From: Platanthera guangdongensis
Lineage: Eukaryota > Streptophyta > Magnoliopsida > Asparagales > Orchidaceae
NCBI GenBank assembly: GCA_039583875.1
Contig: CM077150.1
Location: 174,105,499 to 174,169,498, forward strand
Direction of reading: 5' to 3'
Length of the DNA: 64,000 nt
Below, one piece after another: positions 33,915-45,234 of this stretch. The translations under genes and the position numbers were made by a program. Below the pieces are notes generated by a model. The model was not told the DNA's origin. It was given only the letters and a program-made list of their open reading frames with translations, and did not search any database. Each line of letters opens with the position of its first letter. Position 1 is the stretch's first letter.

Positions 33915-33922
33915 TATTTAAA
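33915..33922 (+). promoter_or_regulatory. TATA-like box of copia-C 5' LTR
   Basis: TATTTAAA in GACTATTTAAAGACC, about 130 bp after the palindrome array; the same site is kept in the 3' LTR at 58805-58812. Confidence 0.55.
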
Positions 33923-34317
33923 GACCTTTCTCCATCAACAGAAATAAGAATAACAGATTGACAACAATCAATCAAGAGATCTAACAACAAAAAGAAGACC
34001 TTCAACAGAAGATCTAAGAAGTTGGAGAGAGAGAGCTCCTTCTAAGTAGATCAGCTGCTGAACCGGGCTGCAAAGTAAGATTCAGATTGAGATCTGAATC
34101 TCAATATAACAGTTGATTGAAGATCATCTGCATAGGAGATTCAACCCTACTGTGTTCTAATTCAAGAAGCTTTGAAGAAAGCCAAGGGTGGTTGATCTCT
34201 GCCAAGTTCTTCCAAGAACTCATCAAGAAGCCAGTCAACTCATCTTTCTCAGTCAGAGTTGTGGTTAATTACCTTGTATTATTAAATTCTTGTAGGATCC
34301 TAAAGGATCTGAGTTGT

Positions 34318-34560
34318 AAGCCTAAACTATAAAGGCTGAGGTAGGGCTTTTGTGCCTGAGTGAAGGAGATTCTATTCTCTGAGTGTAGGCCTTGATTAAA
34401 GGCTGAGGTAGGGCTATTTTATCCTGAGTGTAGGTCTTGGTGAAGACTGAGTGGTAAGGCTTTGTGCCTGAGTTGTAGGAGTTGGGACACTCTGAGTTGT
34501 AGGAACCTGTTTGGTGTTCTGAGTTGTAAGATCTGAGGATCTGAGAAGAAGTGGAGAAGT
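34318..34560 (+). repeat. Degenerate CTGAG(T/G)TGTAG repeats in copia-C LTR
   Basis: A run of more than ten units related to CTGAGTTGTAGG and GGCTGAGGTAGGGCTTT, also present in the 3' LTR (about 59200-59445). It is internal to the presumed transcribed part of the LTR. Confidence 0.7.
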
Positions 34561-34805
34561 TAGGCCGAATCTAGTACACTACTAGATAGGCGAAGGGGGA
34601 AAGTGGATGTACCCAGACCTTGGGGAACCACTATAAAAATCTGTGTGCACTCTGTGAATGTTAGTTTCTGTGGATGATGTATTATGATAGCTGGAGAATT
34701 GCATTTGTTCTTTAAAGTTATTTACAATTGATCTGCCTTAAAAGTCAAAAGAAAAAGAACACCTATTCACCCCCCTCTAGGTGGTTAGGCACTATTTCTT
34801 TCAAG

Positions 34806-34823
34806 TGGTATCGGAGCCAGGTT
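34806..34823 (+). other. Copia-C primer binding site (initiator tRNA-Met)
   Basis: TGGTATCGGAGCCAGGTT, 2 nt after the LTR; matches the initiator tRNA-Met complement with one A to G change. Confidence 0.92.
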
Positions 34824-34892
34824 ACTCAAAAAGGACAAAACAGTTTGAGTAAGATCCTGTAGGCAGATTCAGAGTAATCAAGATTCAAGAAA

Positions 34893-36932
34893 ATGGGTTC
34901 TAGTGAGAATCACAAAGAGCTGGGTTCCATGAAATTGACAATCTGTAGAAAAGAGATATTTGGCATTTAGAAAGAGAGGGTTAGACTTTTTATGGAAGCC
35001 TCTGACCCAAGAATATACATCACAGTCAAAGAAGGGCCATATGTGCCAATGAAGATATCCATTCTGGATACAAATCAGAAAACTCCTAAGGACTATTCAG
35101 AAATGACCAAAGATGAAATCATTCTGGCCACTATGGACAAGAGGGCCCAGAATATTATTGTTAGTGCAATTGATGATGCAACATTTCAGAATTTAATTCA
35201 TTGTAAAACTTCTAAAGAAATGTGGGACACATTAATAGTCTATATGGAGGGATCAGAAGAAGTAAGACAAGACATGAAGTCTTTGTTAAATCTGGAATAT
35301 GAAAGCTTCAGACAAGGAAAGTCTGATAGCATTACTGAATTCTACAAGAAGTTCTATAGGATAGTCAATGAATTGATGTCTTATGGAAGAGAATTCAGCA
35401 ACTATGAGCTGAATGACAAGTTCTTAAGATCTCTGACTAAAGACTGGGACACCAAGATTTGTGTCATTAGGGAAATGGCCAAACTAGCTGATATACCACC
35501 TCTAACTTTGTTTGGAAAACTGTTATCTTATGAGATGCAATTAATGGTTAGGAAGGAGGAAGAGAAGACTACAAGAGTGGAGCACAAGGAAAGATCTGTG
35601 GCCTTAAAAACTGAAGCCACTAGGAAGTATAGAAGCAAGTCTCCATCTCCACCTCAAATAGTTGTTGAGGGCGAGACAGATAATTCAGAAAGCAAGAATT
35701 CAGATTGCAGTGAAAGTGATGAAGACTTTGCTCCTTTTACAAGACATTTTCAGAAGTTTTTGAAGAAGAAGTAGTGGAGGTCTAAGCCATCCACTTCACA
35801 GACAAAAGATGACTACTATCAGAAAAGGAAGTCATCAAGGAATGACAGAAGAAAGTACAAGCCAAGTAAAACTACATTCTCAAAGATTATGTGCAATTGC
35901 TGCAATAGACAGAGACATGTAGTGGTTGACTGTCCTGAAAAGAGGAAAGAGTCAACTGACAAAAAGAAGACTTAGTTTAAGGGCAAAAAGGAAAAGTCCT
36001 TTGTTGCTAAGAAAGACAAAAGTTTGACTGATCAGTCATCTTCAGAAACAGACTCAGAAACTGAAGCCTCTATTGGATTGTTTGCTGAAGAGGAGGAATA
36101 TGAGTTCATGCAGTTAATGAATTCAATTTATGAGCATGAGGACAATCAGTGCAAAGGGCTGATGGCATTCTATGAAGGAGACAAAATCCAGGATCAGGCT
36201 GGACCAAGTAAGGTACAAAGTTGTTCTTCTAGTTCAATTTCTATTACTGAGTCAGAATCAGATACATCTGCATCAAGTGATGTGGGTGGGTCTGACTCTG
36301 AAGGAGATATTCATCAGTTAATTGATGAATATAGGGACTTGTTGCAGGCCTTGAAGAAAAGCAAAACCTTAGCCAAGACTCAGGCAAAGGAGATTGCTAG
36401 TCTTAAATTGGCTGCTGTTGATTCAGACAAGTTATTTGATCAGAAACTGAATGAAATAGCCAGGCTGAAGAACACTACTGTTATTCAGATGAGTACTATT
36501 ACATTTAAGAATGATCAAATTAGAAATCTGGAGGCTAGACTTCAGAAGGAGAGAGAGATTGTAGCAAGTTTTTCTAAACCAAAATATGTTTTACCTTTGA
36601 TAGATGAGTTTGTACCTCATAAGGGTAAAACTGGATTGGGGTTCACAAAAACTGCCTGGACAGTTGAGTCCAAATCTAAGGGCAAAGCCCCAGCACTAAA
36701 CAAGAAGGTTGTAGTAGATAATCCAGCCAGGGTTGTACCCAAACAAAGGTACAACAGGTTTGAGTGCTGGTGTTGTGGCAAGATAGGCCACTTTGTCATA
36801 GATTGTTGGCACAATTCAAGTGTCAAGGAGAGTAGCAAACTACCTGCTAAAAGAGCTACAGGTAGTTTTGTTAAAAGTAAAACTAACCTGCACCAAGGAC
36901 CCAAGAATTATTTGGGTTCTAAGGTTAAGTAA
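34893..36932 (+). pseudogene. Copia-C gag with three internal stops
   Basis: Start ATG at 34893 (MGSSENHKELG). Copia gag capsid block (KEMWDTLIVYMEGSEEV...FRQGKSDSITEFYKKF), then zinc knuckle CNCCNRQRHVVVDC (about 35892-35933), an acidic serine-rich region, a coiled coil (about 36330-36560) and a second CX2CX4HX4C knuckle CWCCGKIGHFVIDC (36765-36806). Stops at 34968-34970 (TAG), 35772-35774 (TAG) and 35973-35975 (TAG), all in the same frame. It ends at TAA 36930-36932; pol continues in the same frame. Copia-A/B gag has a single knuckle, so two here are unusual. Confidence 0.88.
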
Positions 36933-39900
36933 TCTGTTTTGCAGGTGAGTCCAAGTGGCCATGCCCCTATATGGTACTTGGACAGTGGATGTTCCAGACA
37001 CATGACTGGAACAAGGGGGTTGCTGAAGGACTATACCCCTATCAAGGATGGTCCTAAAGTTACCTTTGGCGGTTCAGAAAAAGGAATCATCAAAGGCTTT
37101 GGTAACATTTCTAGTAACCAAATTATAATTACTCAAGTGGCTTATGTAAAGGGTTTGAAACATAACCTCATTAGCATAAGTCAGCTGAGTGATTTAGGAT
37201 ATGACATCTCATTTGTCAAGGATGGTTGTCATATCAAAAGGTCAAGTGATCAAAAGATAATTTTGACAGGGTATAGGAAGAGAAATGTCTATTGTCTAGA
37301 CTTTGTATGTGAGAACAATGTTTCTCCTATTTGTCTTGTAGCTGATGAGAAAGTCTCACATTATGTTAAATGGCACAAGAGGCTGGCTCATCTTAACTAT
37401 AAGACAATTGACCAACTCTTTAGCAAAGAGTTAGTGAGGAATGGTCCTCAGATTAAGTGTATAAAGGATGGGATATGCTCAGTTTGTCAAAAAGGCAAGC
37501 AGACCAAATCCACCTTTCATAGCCTTGAGAACAAGGATTCTGTGAGATGTCTATACCTTTTGCATATGGATCTTTTTGGTCCTATGCCAGTTCACAGCCT
37601 AGGTAGGAAGGTATACACGTTTGTGGTTGTAAATCACTATTCAAGGTTTTCCTGGGTGTTATTCCTTAGACAAAAATCTGAAACCACAAGTATCTTATAC
37701 AGTTTTATTAAACAAATTCAGAATGAATTGGACAGTACAGTGGTCAAAATCAGATGTGACCATGGTACTGAATTTCAGTCTGATAGTATGACAAAACTGT
37801 GTGAAGAATTTGGAATCTTTCAGGAATTTTCCTCACCAAGAACACGTCAGCAAAATGGTATTGCTGAAAGGAAAAATAGAACCTTGATAGAGGCTGGTTG
37901 AACCTTATTGAGTGACACATCTCTCCCAGAATATTTCTGGGCTAAGGCAGTAAACACTGCTTGTCATGTGATCAATAGGGCTAATATCACCAAGAGCCAC
38001 AAGAAGACCCCCTATGAGATTGTGAAGGGCAGAAAACCAAATTTATCCTATTTCAGGATCTTTGGTTGCAAGTGTTATATACTTAATAATGGTAACTCAT
38101 ATCTAACCAAGTTTGCTGCCAAATCCCAAGTGGGGATATTTGTTGGGTACAATAATAATAGTAATGCTTATAGGGTCTACAACTTAATTACTCAAGTTGT
38201 AGAAGAGTCTGTTCATGTAGTTTTTGATGAAGCTAGACTCATTAACAAAGAATTGCCAAGAAGTGTTTGCAGCTCCATAGGTGTAATTGAAAGAATGGAC
38301 AAGCTTACCTTAACAAAAGGTTCTTTTGCAAGTCAGCAACTGGAAGATGGTGGCTATTGTCCAGGGGGAGTACAAGTAATCCTGATGCTGAAGAAGACCA
38401 AGAGGTACATCTAAATGAAGAGACTGAAGGTGTACAACCTGAAGACAGGCTGCCTCCAGCAAATAGGCACTTAAAGGATCATCCAGCTAATCAAATAATT
38501 GGAGATCCCAGACAAGGGGTGCAAACAAGGAGCAGGAATCTAAGTACAGTTCTTTACTCCAGTTTCCTATCCCAAGTTGAGCCAAAGAAGTTTGAAGAAG
38601 CAATCCTAGACCCTCATTGGATTGAGGCCATGCAAGAGGAGCTGAATCAATTCAAAAGATGCAAGGTCTGGGAGACAGTTCCTAAACCCAAGGACCACAA
38701 CATTATTAGAACTAAGTGGATCTTTAGGAACAAGTTGGATGAGAATGGAATCATCATAAAGAATAAAGCTATACTTGTTGCAAAGGGATATAGGAAAGAA
38801 GAAGGTATTGATTTTGATCAAACTTTTGCTCCAGTAGCAAGACTGGAAGCAATAAAGATGTTCCTTGCCTATGAAACTTATCAAGGATTTAAGGTATATC
38901 AAATGGATGTTAAGTTAGCTTTTTTGAATGGAAATATGAAGGAAGAAGTCTATATAGAGCAGCCATCAGGTTTTGTTGATTCTATTAAACCTCATTATGT
39001 TTATAGACTTAGGAAGGCTTTGTATGGGTTAAAACAAGCTCTAAGGGCTTGGTATGAAGCCCTGTCTAGTTTCCACATTGAGAATAAATTCTCAAGGGGG
39101 AAAATAGACAAGACTCTATTCCTTAGGGAATCCAGAGGCAAGATTATCTTAGTCCAAATATATATAGATGACATAATATTTGGGTCTACAGAAAGTAGTC
39201 TTTGCAGCAAGTTTGCAAAACTTATGCAAGGACAATTTGAAATGAGCAGTATGGGGGAACTTAAGTTCTTCTTGGGTCTCCAAGTTAGACAGACTGAAGA
39301 TGGATTATTCATATGCCAGTCTAAGTTCACCCTAGAGTTGATAAGGAAGTATGTTATGGAATCTTCCACTACCATGAAAACTCCTATGGGGTCAAGCATG
39401 TCTCTAAACAAAGATGATGCCGGGAAACCTGTAGATGAAACTTTGTATAGAGGGATAGTTGGCTCCCTACTGTATTTGACTGCTAGTAGACCAGATATCA
39501 TGTATGCTACATGTGTCTGTGCTAGGTACCAAGCTTGCCCTAAAGAATCTCATTTGACAGCAGTCAAAAGAATTTTGAGATATCTTAAGGGCACACCTTA
39601 TCTAGGCCTTTGGTATCCTAGGAATGAAGATTTTTTACTGACAGGTTATTCAGATACAGATTTTGCAGGATGCAAGGAAGATAGGAAGAGTACTACAGGA
39701 ACCTGTCATTTTCTAGGTGAAAGGCTGGTGTCATGGAGTAGCAAGAAGCAGACCAGTATGGCTATCTCCACATGTGAGTCAGAGTATGTGGCTGCAGGAA
39801 GTTGTTGTGCTCAACTTCTATGGATTCAACATCAGCTAGAAGATTATGGTATTCAAGTAAGTAGAACACCTTTATTTTGTGATTCTACTAGTGCCATTTC

Positions 39901-40105
39901 TATTACAAATAATCCTGTCTCACATAGTAGGACTAAGCACATAGAAATAAAATACCATTTTCTAAGAGAACATGTAGAAAAATGAGACATTTCACTAGAA
40001 TATGTTAAGACAGATACTCAGTTAGCTGATATGTTTACTAAGCCCTTAGATGAAACCAAATTCAATAAGTTTAAAATTGAATTAGGAATTATAAACTTAG
40101 AATAG
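36933..40105 (+). pseudogene. Copia-C pol (PR-IN-RT-RH), broken
   Basis: Protease ([14 protein letters not shown]), pre-integrase finger (WHKRLAHLN...CSVCQKGKQ), integrase D-D-E at HMDLFGP, CDHGTEF and [11 protein letters not shown], reverse transcriptase ([17 protein letters not shown] at about 39162) and RNase H ([28 protein letters not shown]). Breaks: TGA at 37899-37901 in integrase, a frameshift near 38360, and TGA at 39983-39985; the end is TAG 40103-40105. Substitutions at conserved sites include VVNHYSRF for [16 protein letters not shown] for KARLVAKGY and KQALRAWY for KQAPRAWY, as expected of a non-functional copy. The catalytic residues themselves are present. Confidence 0.93.
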
Positions 40106-40250
40106 TTTACAAAAATTGGCTAAGTAAAATAGTGTCGACACACAGAGTTGTCTGTGTCGACACATATAAGTGGTGTCGACATTTCAGAGAAATGATGTCG
40201 ACACATCTAGAAAGTCTGTGTCGACACTTTAGAGAATTAGTGTCGACACA
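40106..40250 (+). promoter_or_regulatory. Copia-C ORF3 leader, upstream half, with TGTCGACAC words
   Basis: Five TGTCGACA words in 120 bp after the pol stop. Interrupted at 40250 by Athila-2; the leader resumes at 54435. The last word, TGTCGACACA, is the insertion target. Confidence 0.75.
40246..40250. repeat. Target-site duplication of Athila-2, left copy (ACACA)
   Basis: ACACA precedes TGATTGG at 40251 and recurs at 54430-54434 right after ...AATTCATCA. The target is the end of a GTGTCGACACA word of copia-C. Confidence 0.93.
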
Positions 40251-41224
40251 TGATTGGCCCGCGAACAGACTCTTACTGTGGTTGGTTCGGTGAGTCGATC
40301 GCCGCGGGCTTGCTAGGGTAGGCAAGTGCACCTATCGCAAGTAGTACTCGATATTCGGGAGAATACCGAGGTCGTATTATTCCCGGGAACGGGTTGATTA
40401 CCCCTACTCCTCAGAAAACACTATTATTTTACCGAAATAGAAGTTGAGGGTTTTAAGTAAAATAGGAACGAAAATAGATTTTAAGAAAGTAGTCGATGAA
40501 GAGATAACTCCCGGTATCGAATTGCGTTAGGATTAAAAATAGATTTGAATAACTAGATATCTAAAGTTTCAATTTAATTAATGCGGAAACTTGGCCGTGG
40601 AGGTTCAAAATAATGAGCTCACCTATCTCTAGGAATATCGCTCACCTAGACATTAAGGCTATTCGACCGGGCTCTCGTCCGACGAAGGATTCCCCTTAAT
40701 GCCCGCAGTACGCTAAGAACCCCGCTATTGGGTGGGGAACCCGATCCGGTAGAGTTAGCGCGCCTCCTCTCTCGATGGTTAGTGCGGAACTCTATCTACC
40801 CAGGGGTGATCTGTCCATATGCACGGCCTCTCGGCTAGCTAGCGTATGGATAACGGAAATAGAGCCCACACATCGATATGTGGGTCTACGCGTCGTTAAC
40901 CCGAGGTAAACCTTAAGTTTTTAATTAAATTGAAAAATTAGACATTTGGTTATTTAAAACATTTTAGATCCCAAAGCTCTTCGATACCGAGGGCTAAAAG
41001 AAATTAGCCACTCATCGGAATGGGGATAGCTTATATGTTTAGTTATGCGAGCGTCCTAAACTATTCGCTGAAAGGTTATAAAGAAAACAAGAAGAAAAGC
41101 AAAATAACCTAATTTTAGAAAAGTTGTTACAAATAAACACACCCGCACTCATTCAAACATATAAAAGGAAGAAATAAAACTAATTTACACATAAGAGAAA
41201 TTTGCATAATTGACATTTGCAGGT

Positions 41225-41389
41225 CCCACTCAAACGAGTGGGGGCGAGAAATAAAAGCTGAAAAGTGCATAATTGAAATTTGCAAGTCCCTCTCAAACGA
41301 GTGGGGGCGGAAAATAAAAGCTGAAAAGAGCAAGTCCTACTCAAACGAGTAGGACTGAAATGAAAGCGAGTCCTACTCAAACGAGTAGG
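41225..41389 (-). repeat. Four short hairpin units in Athila-2 LTR
   Basis: CCCACTCAAACGAGTGGG (41225-41242), a one-mismatch copy (41288-41305), and CCTACTCAAACGAGTAGG (41336-41353 and 41372-41389). Stems of 7 bp around AAAC; the third pair is C-G in two units and T-A in the other two, so pairing is kept while the sequence changes. The mismatch in the second unit is absent from the other LTR (51671-51688). Confidence 0.8.
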
Positions 41390-41446
41390 AGAAAATAAAT
41401 GCGATTACAGGGCTTTCTTAAATATTTACATCAAAATACAGTCCGA

Positions 41447-41740
41447 CCATTTAACTCCTAGCGAGTAGGCGGAAAATCAAATCCAGCCATTTAACTCAAG
41501 TGAGTAGGCGGAAAAATAAAAAATGAAAACACTTGCTTGAATAAAATCCAGCCAATTAACTCAAGTGAGTAGGCGGAAAAATAAAAACAACACACGCACT
41601 CTACTTGAATAAAATCCAACCAATTAACTCAAGTGAGTAGGCGGAAAAATAAAAACAACACACGCACTCTACTTGAATAAAATCCAGCCAATTAACTCAA
41701 GTGAGTAGGCGGAAAAATAAAAACAACACACGCACTCTAC
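41447..41740 (-). repeat. Tandem units ACTCAAGTGAGTAGGCGG in Athila-2 3' LTR
   Basis: Five to six units, the last three about 68 bp long and nearly identical (GGCGGAAAAATAAAAACAAC spacer); the same array is in the other LTR at about 51830-52128. It matches the repeats of the Athila-1 leader. Confidence 0.88.
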
Positions 41741-42631
41741 TTGAAAGTAACTACTCACGCACTCGACATAAATAAACACACACACACACACTTGCATAAT
41801 TTAACTTAGGAGCTGAAAAATATCTCATACACGCACACACTCGTGCTAAAATAATTGCAAAAATCAAAGTTATCGAAAAATTAAAATGACTGCATTTCTA
41901 CCGCTGGAATGCAGTAGAAATGCATAAAAAGGCAAAATAAAAATTGTTTGAGCAAAAAGTTTTCAAATTAAAGTGAGAAGGGCAAGTGCCCGAAAAATTA
42001 AAACGTTTACATTTTTACCGTTAGATTTTGATAGAAATGCTTAAAAAGTGAAAATAAAAATTGTTTGAGCGAAAATATTTTTTGTGAGTACTTAAAATGC
42101 AAGTTTATCAAAAATAAAAATGACAATTTATATATTATTATAGCCTTGTAAAATGGTTTAAAAAGTGAGAGTAAGATAAAAATAAGCAATAGTTTTATAA
42201 TTAAAACAAATTAAAAGCTAAGTTAAGAGAGGTGAAAATCACCTTTTTTAAGTTTAATATGTTCATAAGAATGCTTTTTAAAGTATGAAAATCCTAAATC
42301 TAACCAAATTTAAAGAGTGAGAATGAAAATCGGCATAGTAACGGCTATAAGTTTTGTTATATTTGGAAAGAAAACGAGAACATTTGCGTTTTAAAACATG
42401 AAAGTGTATAAGATTGAAGTAAAGGAGGCCTTTAGAGAAAATTCAGAGCATATGAGGATGAGAAAAATATCTATTTTATTAATAAAAGAAGTTGATTACA
42501 GGAGCTTAAACAAACTAAATTCAAAAAGGGGGAAAGAGAATCCTTACATAGCACTAAAGCAGCTCTAACGGTAGCCCTTATACATCAAAATGGTTCGGAT
42601 TTTTGGAACCCTTAACTCATACAGCAGCTGC

Positions 42632-42640
42632 CTTTTTATA
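42632..42640 (-). promoter_or_regulatory. TATA box of Athila-2 3' LTR
   Basis: Minus strand TATAAAAAG in GCCTATAAAAAGGCAGC, about 17 bp downstream of the palindrome array. The 5' LTR copy is at about 53015-53023, which would drive the element. Confidence 0.7.
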
Positions 42641-42656
42641 GGCAAAAATTTCCAAG

Positions 42657-43210
42657 TACACGCCCTCCGACACGGGCGTGTTGGGGGGCGTGTCAGCACT
42701 ATTTTACCGCGGGATTCGGCGATCTGACGGATTTGACGGAGATTTGACTTTCCGGCCGAAAACGCGGCGGTCACGCCCCAGGGTCACGGGCGTGACGGTG
42801 GGCGTGTCATTCGGCGCTTTAAGGCGATGTTGACTTCGGGATTCGCCGGCGGCAGTTTGTCGGGCGGACACGGGCGTGGCGCACATCGGACACGGGCGTG
42901 TCCCTCTTGGGTTCGACGAACATTGAGCGCGAAACATTGACCTAGCTGGCACGGGGCGTGTCGGGCTGCCACGGGCATGTCGCACATCAGACACGGGCGT
43001 GGCCCTCTTGGGTCGACGAACGTTGAGTTGAAGTCGTCGAGCGGGATGGACACGGCTTGGTCACGCCCCGTGTCGTATGGACACGGGCGTGTCGAATTAT
43101 GGAACACGGGCATGTCAGGCTTTTCTCTTCAACATTGGCTTCTTTTCGGGATTTTGAGCTGTCACGCCCTGGTCACGGGCGTGACCAATATGTCACGGGC
43201 GTGACATGTC
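42657..43210. repeat. GACACGGGCGTGTC array in Athila-2 3' LTR
   Basis: About 16 copies of ACACGGGCGTG or GTCACGCCC-type words. GACACG-GG-CGTGTC and GTCACGCCCTGGTCACGGGC are self-complementary stems. The words are CpG-rich within an otherwise AT-rich LTR. Confidence 0.9.
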
Positions 43211-43382
43211 ATTTTTTTGCAGATTTTGACTTTTTTCCTAACAAATAAAATTAAACAAGTTAGTATAATATTTACAAAAATAGGAGCATTTTATTGAATA
43301 AAAACAAGTAGAAATGACAAAAATTAAATAAAACGACTTAAGTAATGTACATAAAATTAGGTATATTTACAATTCATCAAAT

Positions 43383-43397
43383 ACCCCCATACTTAAG
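43383..43397 (-). other. Athila-2 polypurine tract
   Basis: Minus strand CTTAAGTATGGGGGT, 3 nt before the 3' LTR (TGATGAATT on that strand). It primes plus-strand synthesis. Confidence 0.85.
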
Positions 43398-45234
43398 CTT
43401 TTGTTATTCCAGAGCAAAAGTTTGATATGAACTTATAAGGAATAAAAAAAACTCTAAGTTTAGCTACCGCTTAATCAATTATAAGAGAGATCTAAATAAA
43501 TAAACGGGGCGTAAGAGTTGTCCTAAATTTATGAAGATGATTTAAATAGCGCAAAAGTTTTGGCCAAAAGACTTCTTGATATAATCAAATAGAAAGCAAT
43601 AATTGTAAAGGTTAGATTAACAAGAATAGTTTGGAATTATATGAACTTTTAGCCTATAGAAGTTTTACTGGAAATAATGCAATTTACAAATTATGCTCTC
43701 AAAACAATTTTTGAATTAAATCTAGAATCGTGAAATTGACTAAGCGGGTTGATGTTGGTTTATGAAGAGAGTTTTGATTTTTGAGGCGAGATAAGTTTTT
43801 TCTCGAACCTCCATGTTTTTTTTTTGGATTATTAGGAAAACGAAATCTTATTTTCCTAATATTGATTTTTTTTCAACTTCATAATAAATGTTAACCCAAT
43901 GTATATGTGTAGGAGTAATGAATTTTATCCTCTTACTCCATAGCATATAATCTTTTAATCTATTGGGTGCCTATGTTTACGGAACGAAATCTTATTCCCA
44001 TGGACATAGGATCTTTTAAGGATAACAATTTTATCATGCCGAGTCAGTCATGATAAGGACGGTGAGAAAAGAAAACTAGATTTTTTATTAAAAAACAATT
44101 TTGAGAGCAACCTTAATAAATTGTAAGTTCCATGTTTTCAGAAAGCTAAAAGTAAACATAATTGAATCCTATAATCGTTATTTTCTAACATAATACACGT
44201 GCTCCTATTAATGAAAAATTAGAAGTAGTGCCTAAAATGAGTTCGCTATTTTTAACAAAGCATAATGAATTCTTTAAAACTTAACCCCGAATATTTAAAT
44301 TTTTCAATCAATAATTAACAAACGAATAACAAACAAAGAATTAATAAAATTCTCATATAAATAAACTCAAAGCAAAATTTTTGGATAGCAAGAAAATTAA
44401 GGATGGTATATTTGATTTATTTGTTTCAAAATATTTTTTTGGTTGTTTTAGAGTTTTTTTGTTTTTTTTCATCATTTTTTTTTTGTGTTTTTTTTTATTT
44501 ATTATCTCTTTTTTTTTGAAGTTTAGTGAACTTATCTTTTTTTGATTTATAAGGTTTTGCGGAAAGTGGGAGAAAAAGAGATGGTATGAGAGAGAAAAGG
44601 AAGGGGGAGAGAGAAGATTATTTACAAAAATATTTACACAGATTTTTACAAAATGAAACTAAACATGTTTTTGGAATTTTGGTTTTATGAATTTTTTTGG
44701 AGTTTTTGTTTTATAATTTTTTTTTTTGAATGTTTTTTGTGTTTTTTGGGATTTTTGCTTTAAAAAGACATAAAACAAAAACATTTTAAAGACAAAAAAA
44801 AACTTAGGTTTTTGGGATTTTGTTTTCATTTTCAAATTTTTTTTGTGAAGTTTTTGTTATTTTTATAGTTTTTTTTTGTTCATATATATTTTTTATGTTT
44901 AAAGTGCAGAAAATAGAAAGACAGTGCAGAAAATAGAAATATGAAAAAGAAAGCGAGAAAACACCCCCATACTTAAGTCCAACATTGTCCCCAATGTTGT
45001 AACGTAAGTATGCGGAACAAAACAGGGAAGATAATATATACAAAGAAAAGAAAGAAATGGGGGTGGGGGGGTAGAAGCTTCCCTGAGAGGAGGTGGGGGA
45101 GGCGCAGTTTAGGAACCCTGCAGTAGGAAGAAAAATAGCAAATAAAAAGGTAAAGAGATAGCGAAAAAGATAAACATGGGGTGCCTCCCAGGAGCGCTTT
45201 GTTTATAGTCGCGTAGCTTGACTATGTTGGCGGT
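43398..45234 (-). other. Athila-2 3' noncoding region
   Basis: 1.8 kb without a supportable ORF, AT-rich with long T and A runs (44440-44900). No env-like gene, although some Athila elements carry one here. It holds a second copy of the polypurine motif at 44963-44977 and, just after the integrase stop, TGCCTCCCAGGAGCGC (about 45182-45197), shared with Athila-1. Confidence 0.8.
44963..44977 (-). other. Internal copy of the Athila-2 polypurine motif
   Basis: The same 15 bases as 43383-43397 (minus strand CTTAAGTATGGGGGT), 1580 bp upstream on the element's coding strand. It could be a second plus-strand primer or a relic of an older LTR boundary. Confidence 0.65.

Larger units (their letters stand above)
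32888..34803 (+). repeat. Copia-C 5' LTR
   Basis: TGTTGGGTACATT ... CTATTTCTTTCA. It contains a dense TGTCGACAC array (33033-33782), a TATA-like TATTTAAA (33915-33922), CTGAG-rich degenerate repeats (34318-34560), and near the end GTGGATGTACCCAGAC, GGGGAACCACTATA and TTCACCCCCCTCTAG, blocks shared with copia-A. Confidence 0.95.
40251..43379 (-). repeat. Athila-2 3' LTR (3129 bp)
   Basis: TGATTGGCCCGCGAAC ... TTTACAATTCATCA on the plus strand. On the minus strand it begins next to the polypurine tract, then carries a GC-rich array (43210-42657), a TATA box (42640-42632), AT-rich DNA, tandem units (41740-41447), hairpins (41389-41225) and a conserved end. ORFs across the array are by-products of the repeated word. 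Confidence 0.95.

Noticed and set aside
42704..43204. Overlapping ORFs on both strands in the Athila-2 LTR array (repeated at 53087-54254)
   Set aside because: They appear because the GC-rich palindrome array lacks stop codons; the same array in the other LTR copy gives the same ORFs.
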